A stretch of DNA of 64,000 nucleotides from Limnoperna fortunei. Taxonomy: Eukaryota > Mollusca > Bivalvia > Mytilida > Modiolidae. The translations under genes were made by a program, and so were the position numbers. The DNA is taken from NCBI GenBank assembly GCA_944474755.1, contig OX104117.1, forward strand, positions 41,123,222 to 41,187,221, given 5' to 3'. Numbering within the stretch: the first letter of the stretch is position 1; every line of letters starts with the position of its first letter. The notes beneath the pieces are model-generated. The model worked only from the letters and a program-made list of their open reading frames with translations, had not been told where the DNA came from and did no database searches. This document shows, piece by piece, positions 59,914-64,000 of the stretch.

Positions 59914-60870
59914 AATGGCGCAGAATCCAAATACAGATTTTGTTGTCGTGTCTATAGTATTAAAGACTTATACAACTGTATTATTTCATAAACCGATATG
60001 ACATGAATTACACCACACTTTATTCAAACACACAAATGAGAAGTTAAATTGTATCTTATTGTACCATTTGTATTGTCTTATAGTTTTGTGTATAATAGAA
60101 CACCGTAGCTAGGTATTTTTTTTAAGTACGGTTATAATTGTAAAAATAACTTCAATGAAAAGTCCGTGTATGGTTTTTATAAATTTACAATAGTCATATA
60201 AACTTCCTAATTACTTATGACATTAAAAACCAAAATGATCCACCGTTACCATTTTTTCAATTTTTTAATAAAAACTTACGGAAACAAGTGTTGCCAACAA
60301 TGACACCAGTTTCATTGCTTATGTTTTTCTCAGTCTATATATAAGCGAAAAGTTAATGCGTTTTTGAAGATCTTTTTATAAAATTGAAATTGCGTTCAAA
60401 ATTAATCCCAGATTCATATTCCTTTTCCAGAACAAAAATGACCGGCAGTTCAGCTGTTCATAAAAGTCTGTAGTTGACAAGGGCCATTGTGATAATGTTT
60501 ACTGATATTCAACACCACGTGAATGTTTTATTATTAATTAATGGTGTGCATGAAGAATTGATCCTGAAAGTTTGACATGATGTGTTGGAATATTTCCTAT
60601 TTTTGGAAACACAAGAGCATAAAACATCTTTGCGTCATTTGTTTGTTGATATAAACCTGCACATAACATTATTTTATTACATGTTTGTTTGTATACATGC
60701 CTTACATAACACAATAAAAACTGGATATTTTATTACTTCGGGTATATATGCCTCAATGCGTTGTAAGACATTAAAGCATATACATTTGTGCAAACGTGAT
60801 AGAGGAATTGTCAATACGTCACATAATCAGATCTGATGACGTTATTGCTGTTTTTGACGTGGGAGAACTG
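59914..60870. other. Intergenic upstream of gene 5
   Basis: ORF 60582-60836 (+) has no domain, and nothing else is recognised. Confidence 0.4.
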
Positions 60871-60872
60871 AC

Positions 60873-60880
60873 TATAGATA
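60873..60880 (+). promoter_or_regulatory. TATA-like box of gene 5
   Basis: TATAGATA, 56 nt before ATG 60936. The spacing to the start codon equals that in gene 3. Confidence 0.5.
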
Positions 60881-60935
60881 TACTGAACTCACGACAATAC
60901 ACATTCACAGAAAACTGACAAGAGAAACAGAGAAA

Positions 60936-61273
60936 ATGGAAATTTTGGCGCTCTTTGTAATCGCTATTGTTACAGGAAAATGTTATGCCAACATATGGAA
61001 TACAGGAAGACCACTATACGTCATTGAACGATTTTCTTTAACGGACTCCAATATAAATAATATAAAGTTACCACTGACAAATTCTGGATCGTCAATTCCA
61101 TTTGAAGCAACACCAAAAGTTATTGTGGAGCCCAACTCTCCAAGTGCATTAGATTTAACGGCGAATCCTCCAGAGTCTAAATCAGACACGTCATCATTAC
61201 CAAAACTAGTTAAACCAATACCAACAGAACACAAAGAGATGATAAAGGCTCTTCATCCACCATGTCACAATAC
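60936..61273 (+). CDS. Gene 5 exon 1
   Basis: 338 nt, ending TGT CAC AAT AC before GTAAGT (phase 2). Antisense ORF 60983-61234 is a shadow. Confidence 0.87.
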
Positions 61274-63067
61274 GTAAGTACGAGTTTCTTCCTTTTTTCA
61301 AATTGTTTCGACTTAATGTCTTGATTTATCGTTTTTAAACTTGGTCTTATTAAAAATAACTTAAATATTCCATTACACACAAAAATTTTCTTTCAATAAA
61401 CTTTTGTTTTCAAACGTTAAGTTGAGATTTGTAGCTTAAATATCTTATGAATTAACTAAATTATGTTAATTTTCGTAAATTGTTAATAAAAAAAGTGTAT
61501 TAGTTCTATCAACAAAAACGTCAATGCAAGAATGTTCATTTCGCGATAAGCAAGGATTTGTTTGCTTTAAACTAAAGCATGCTAAAAACGATCTCGTCAC
61601 TTTTGTAATCTTATCATAAACTACAGCACAATTAAGTTAATATGTAAGTTGCTGTTTGAAAAATATTGACTCATTTTGAATTGTTATAGGGGATGTCAAA
61701 AGGGATCACAGTGTGTTTACGACAGAATATGGATGTGTCCTACATATATACCAGATCTGCCTTGCTCTTGTCGACCAGGTAAGCAAAATAATGGCAAAAG
61801 ATATATTAAATGTGAATTATATTTATGTTGGGTTCCAGCCAGCTAGCAATTGTTCATTCGCACTCTTCAGAGAGAGAGAGAGAGAGAGAGATAGAGAGAG
61901 CAAGGACAGGAAAGTAACAGTTTTGAATGCAGGAAACTTGAAACGAGGACGATAATACACAACCTTTTTGCAATTCACTAAGTTTTCATATTTGTAATAA
62001 TAATTTAATCGGGTCTCATTTAGATTTTTCTCATTTTATATTGTAAAAAACTAAGCTGATGCAAGATACTGCGGGAGAATCTATAAACATGGACGTGTAT
62101 CAGAGAACTTGATAAAGACCTCAAATGACTGCCTTATAGTTGCATAAATTTGTGCATGTTTTCATATACACGGAAGATTTAGTAGCAATTTTCTTGTGTT
62201 CTTAAAAAATCAAAGACGATTCGTCACATTCTATGTTTACTTATGGTATTTTAGCTGTCAGCGCTTCTGGCCGTCATGGAGACCTAATATATTTACCGCT
62301 GAATAATGCTGTATATATTTCTGTGCTTGTATGATAATGTAAATGATTTTTATATTTCAGGTTGTAAAGTTGGTACAATTTTTATTCCAATGGGAAAGAC
62401 GCTAACGATGGACGAATGTGGAAACGAGTGCGCATGCCTTGATGAAAACGGAGAGGTACATACATTAAATATAGCAATAAGTATTAACAAACCAGTATAC
62501 TTTTACTGAGGGGGGGGGGCCTCGGTGGCAAAGTGATTAAGGTAGTTCGTCTACTATTGATCACGTGGTCTTTCAACACTGAGATTGCGGGTTCGATTCT
62601 CATTGCAAGCAGGGTGTACTCGACTCCAATCTTAATTGACAAGAATTGTGTGTATGGAATGTCTGTATTTGTTTCTTGTTTTTTTTATTTGGTTTGGGGG
62701 GAGATGCAAGGTTAAATACATTTTTGTGGATTAACCTCTTTGTTGACGTCTCCGGTGACTAAATGTCGATTTCCTGTAATTGCAGGCTGTTTGCACGAAG
62801 CGTACATGCCTGACAGAAACAGACCAAAAGGAAGCTAAAATGGATTCTTTGCTGAATTATCTGAAGAAACTGGTAAACATCAAACTTCAGGATATAGAGC
62901 AAGCACCAGAGACAACGACACCACTGCAAACCAGTGCAAGTGGAAATGTACAGCCCAGAAAATCAACATCAACGGAAATAAACATGGCACGGAAGATTGA
63001 TTTTAATACAGAAACAAGATTCCCATACAGCCCCCAAAGGCTCATATCATTTTATGTTCCAACATAA
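60936..63067 (+). CDS. Gene 5: small secreted protein with 12-Cys module (4 exons, 267 aa)
   Basis: Coding exons are 60936-61273, 61690-61778, 62361-62455 and 62786-63067. Phases are 2, 1, 0 and the 804 nt total is in frame to TAA. The signal peptide is about residues 1-18 (MEILALFVIAIVTGKCYA). The body is only about 90 residues, Pro/Ser/Asn-rich, without tandem repeats. The module reads PCHNTGCQKGSQCVYD, CPTYIPDLPCSC, DECGNECAC and AVCTKRTC. The 86-residue tail has a predicted amphipathic stretch (MDSLLNYLKKLVNIKLQDIE) and no RGD. The closest module match is gene 3 (VYD, IPDLPC). TATA-like box at 60873 and AATAAA at 63102 frame a compact gene of about 2.2 kb. Function unknown; probably extracellular. 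Confidence 0.87.
61690..61778 (+). CDS. Gene 5 exon 2 (89 nt)
   Basis: Between TGTTATAG and GTAAGC. Reads T-GCQKGSQCVYDRIWMC then PTYIPDLPCSCRP and G. Confidence 0.87.
61869..61900. repeat. (GA)n microsatellite in intron 2 of gene 5
   Basis: Nearly pure AG run with one T interruption. Confidence 0.92.
62361..62455 (+). CDS. Gene 5 exon 3 (95 nt, CGN core)
   Basis: Between ATATTTCAG and GTACAT. Reads G-CKVGTIFIPMGKTLTMD then ECGNECACLDENGE. Confidence 0.87.
62511..62700 (+). mobile_element. tRNA-derived SINE in intron 3 of gene 5
   Basis: A G run is followed by a tRNA-like head with box A (TGGCAAAGTGATTAAGG, 62526-62542) and box B (GGTTCGATTC, 62590-62599), 48 nt apart as in tRNA genes. The rest of the cloverleaf does not close, so it is a SINE and not a functional tRNA. 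The tail contains the GTACTCGACTCCAATC segment shared in reverse with the 6060 repeat (GGTTGGAGTCGAGTGCACC). Confidence 0.7.
62786..63067 (+). CDS. Gene 5 exon 4 (terminal)
   Basis: After AATTGCAG reads AVCTKRTCLTETDQKEAK and a charged tail, ending FYVPT and TAA. Confidence 0.85.
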   Translation, partial: AVCTKRTCLTETDQKEAKMDSLLNYLKKLVNIKLQDIEQAPETTTPLQTSASGNVQPRKSTSTEINMARKIDFNTETRFPYSPQRLISFYVPT

Positions 63068-63101
63068 TCATGTGACACTTGTATATAATGGTGCACATTC
63101 C

Positions 63102-63107
63102 AATAAA
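63102..63107 (+). terminator. Polyadenylation signal of gene 5
   Basis: AATAAA 35 nt after the stop codon. Confidence 0.6.
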
Positions 63108-63524
63108 ACTGAATTTGATAGACATGTAATATAGTCCCATGCGAGCTTACCGTTAATAAAAGTGCTATGTAATTCGTCATTTTCTACCGTTATTTCTGTT
63201 TTACGACAGTGTGTGCATAACGTTCATTTTTCATTGTGCCCGGGGGGTGCATTAATTAAATCTAGATACACAAATCCTTCCTTGCAAAACAAGAGTAAAT
63301 TAATGTATTTGTCGAGCAACCATCCCGTTGTATAATAAAGCGGAGCAGAGAACACCAACCATACGCCTTACTTTGGTACATTATTCCAGCCCTTAACTTA
63401 CTTTGCATATGGATTCATCCCTTGGGCACATTGTTCTTACCCCGCATTCATTGCCGCATTTATACATTCCTTCAAATGCCGAATATTAGTATTAAAAACT
63501 TCAAGTCTGGAAATTGTTTGTTTG

Positions 63525-63640
63525 TTAGAATGGTGTTTTACGCCAATGGACGCCATAATATAGCTGAAAAATTGCTAAAAGTACTAATTGTGGCGTTAAA
63601 CACTATTCAAACAAACAAACAAACATTTATCTTGTTTTTA
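63525..63640 (-). repeat. Dispersed mollusc-type repeat, reverse copy with (CAAA)n end
   Basis: Contains ACGCCATAATATAGCTGAAA and GTGGCGTTAAACACTATTC followed by AAACAAACAAAC. It is the reverse of the 6060-6130 and 2700-2750 segments. Confidence 0.7.
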
Positions 63641-63714
63641 TTTGTTTCTTCCTTTGCTCTAACAGATTACATTGCATTCATAGGACAAAACAATGCAACT
63701 TTTTAATTGGCTAT

Positions 63715-64000
63715 TTTTATTTTTAGTTATTCTTGCTGTTGACTATACTAAGCTACTCAAACAAGGGTTTGTTGTACCTAGGTATATGTGATCCATTCAG
63801 AAGTTCTCTGGTCGTCACCACGACTTAATTGATCGTAATGAGAAATAAATCTCTCGAATACGATCGGACATCTTTGCCGAGTCATAGGTGGTCTTTTCTA
63901 TTATTGGATTTGACTTTTTCCTAGATAGGACAATGATTAACTCAACGGGTGCCTAATTAGAGGCAGGCACTTCGAACTTCGAAGCATATAAGTGCACCCA
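63715..64000 (-). repeat. Dispersed GGTGCACTC repeat, reverse copy at window end
   Basis: On the minus strand it starts TGGGTGCACTTATATGC, then CTGCCTCTAATTAGGCACCC and GTCAAATCCAATAATAG, matching 11427-11545. It runs off the window. Confidence 0.7.

Noticed and set aside
62526..62610. Possible tRNA gene
   Set aside because: Box A and box B are present but acceptor and anticodon stems do not pair, and the segment continues into repeat sequence. Called as a SINE.

Overview
The window is AT-rich animal DNA with long introns, GT-AG splice sites and many diverged repeats. Several repeats resemble ones I remember from marine mussels: a segment near 57,220 beginning AGACGAAACGCACGTCTG, GGCGTTAAAC-type repeats with (CAAA)n ends, and a repeat beginning GGTGCACTC..TGCTCCGGACG. 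I therefore read the source as a bivalve, most likely a mytilid. That assignment is from memory, not from a search.

The main content is a cluster of five complete genes plus the last exon of a sixth, all from one secreted-protein family that I cannot match to a named family. Each complete gene has four coding exons. Exon 1 is large and encodes a signal peptide, a low-complexity body and a final Cys. Exon 2 (about 90-100 nt) adds five Cys. Exon 3 (92-95 nt) adds four, with a CGN-x-C-x-C core. Exon 4 adds C-x4-C and a tail of variable length. The introns are in phases 2, 1 and 0 in every gene, and all five proteins end in the same 12-cysteine module. The part from exons 3 and 4 resembles the first half of a von Willebrand factor C (VWC) domain.

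Layout: 150-194 (+) terminal exon of a gene that starts outside the window; 5514-15938 (-) gene 1, Gln/Gly/Pro/Phe-rich, 579 aa; 21750-24688 (-) gene 2, Pro/Gly/Gln-rich, 223 aa, followed in its last intron by a decayed extra copy of its terminal exon; 37376-39656 (+) gene 3, Pro-rich, 469 aa; 48621-57668 (+) gene 4, a mucin-like Thr/Pro protein of 2174 aa with most of its sequence in one 6.06-kb exon; 60936-63067 (+) gene 5, 267 aa. Genes 1 and 2 have short tails after the module. Genes 3, 4 and 5 have long tails, and those of genes 3 and 4 are homologous and share a Gly-Pro-Ser/Thr-Arg-Gly-Asp motif. All are probably extracellular matrix, shell, byssus or mucus components in which a variable body is anchored by a constant disulfide-bonded C-terminus. 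That role is inference.

The rest is intergenic or intronic DNA with transposon debris: LINE-type and RYIDDV-type reverse transcriptase remnants, hAT-like and TTAA-flanked non-autonomous elements, fold-back elements, a tRNA-derived SINE in the last intron of gene 5, a three-copy tandem duplication of about 1.2 kb, and tandem or palindromic repeats. Long stretches show nothing recognisable and are listed as such.
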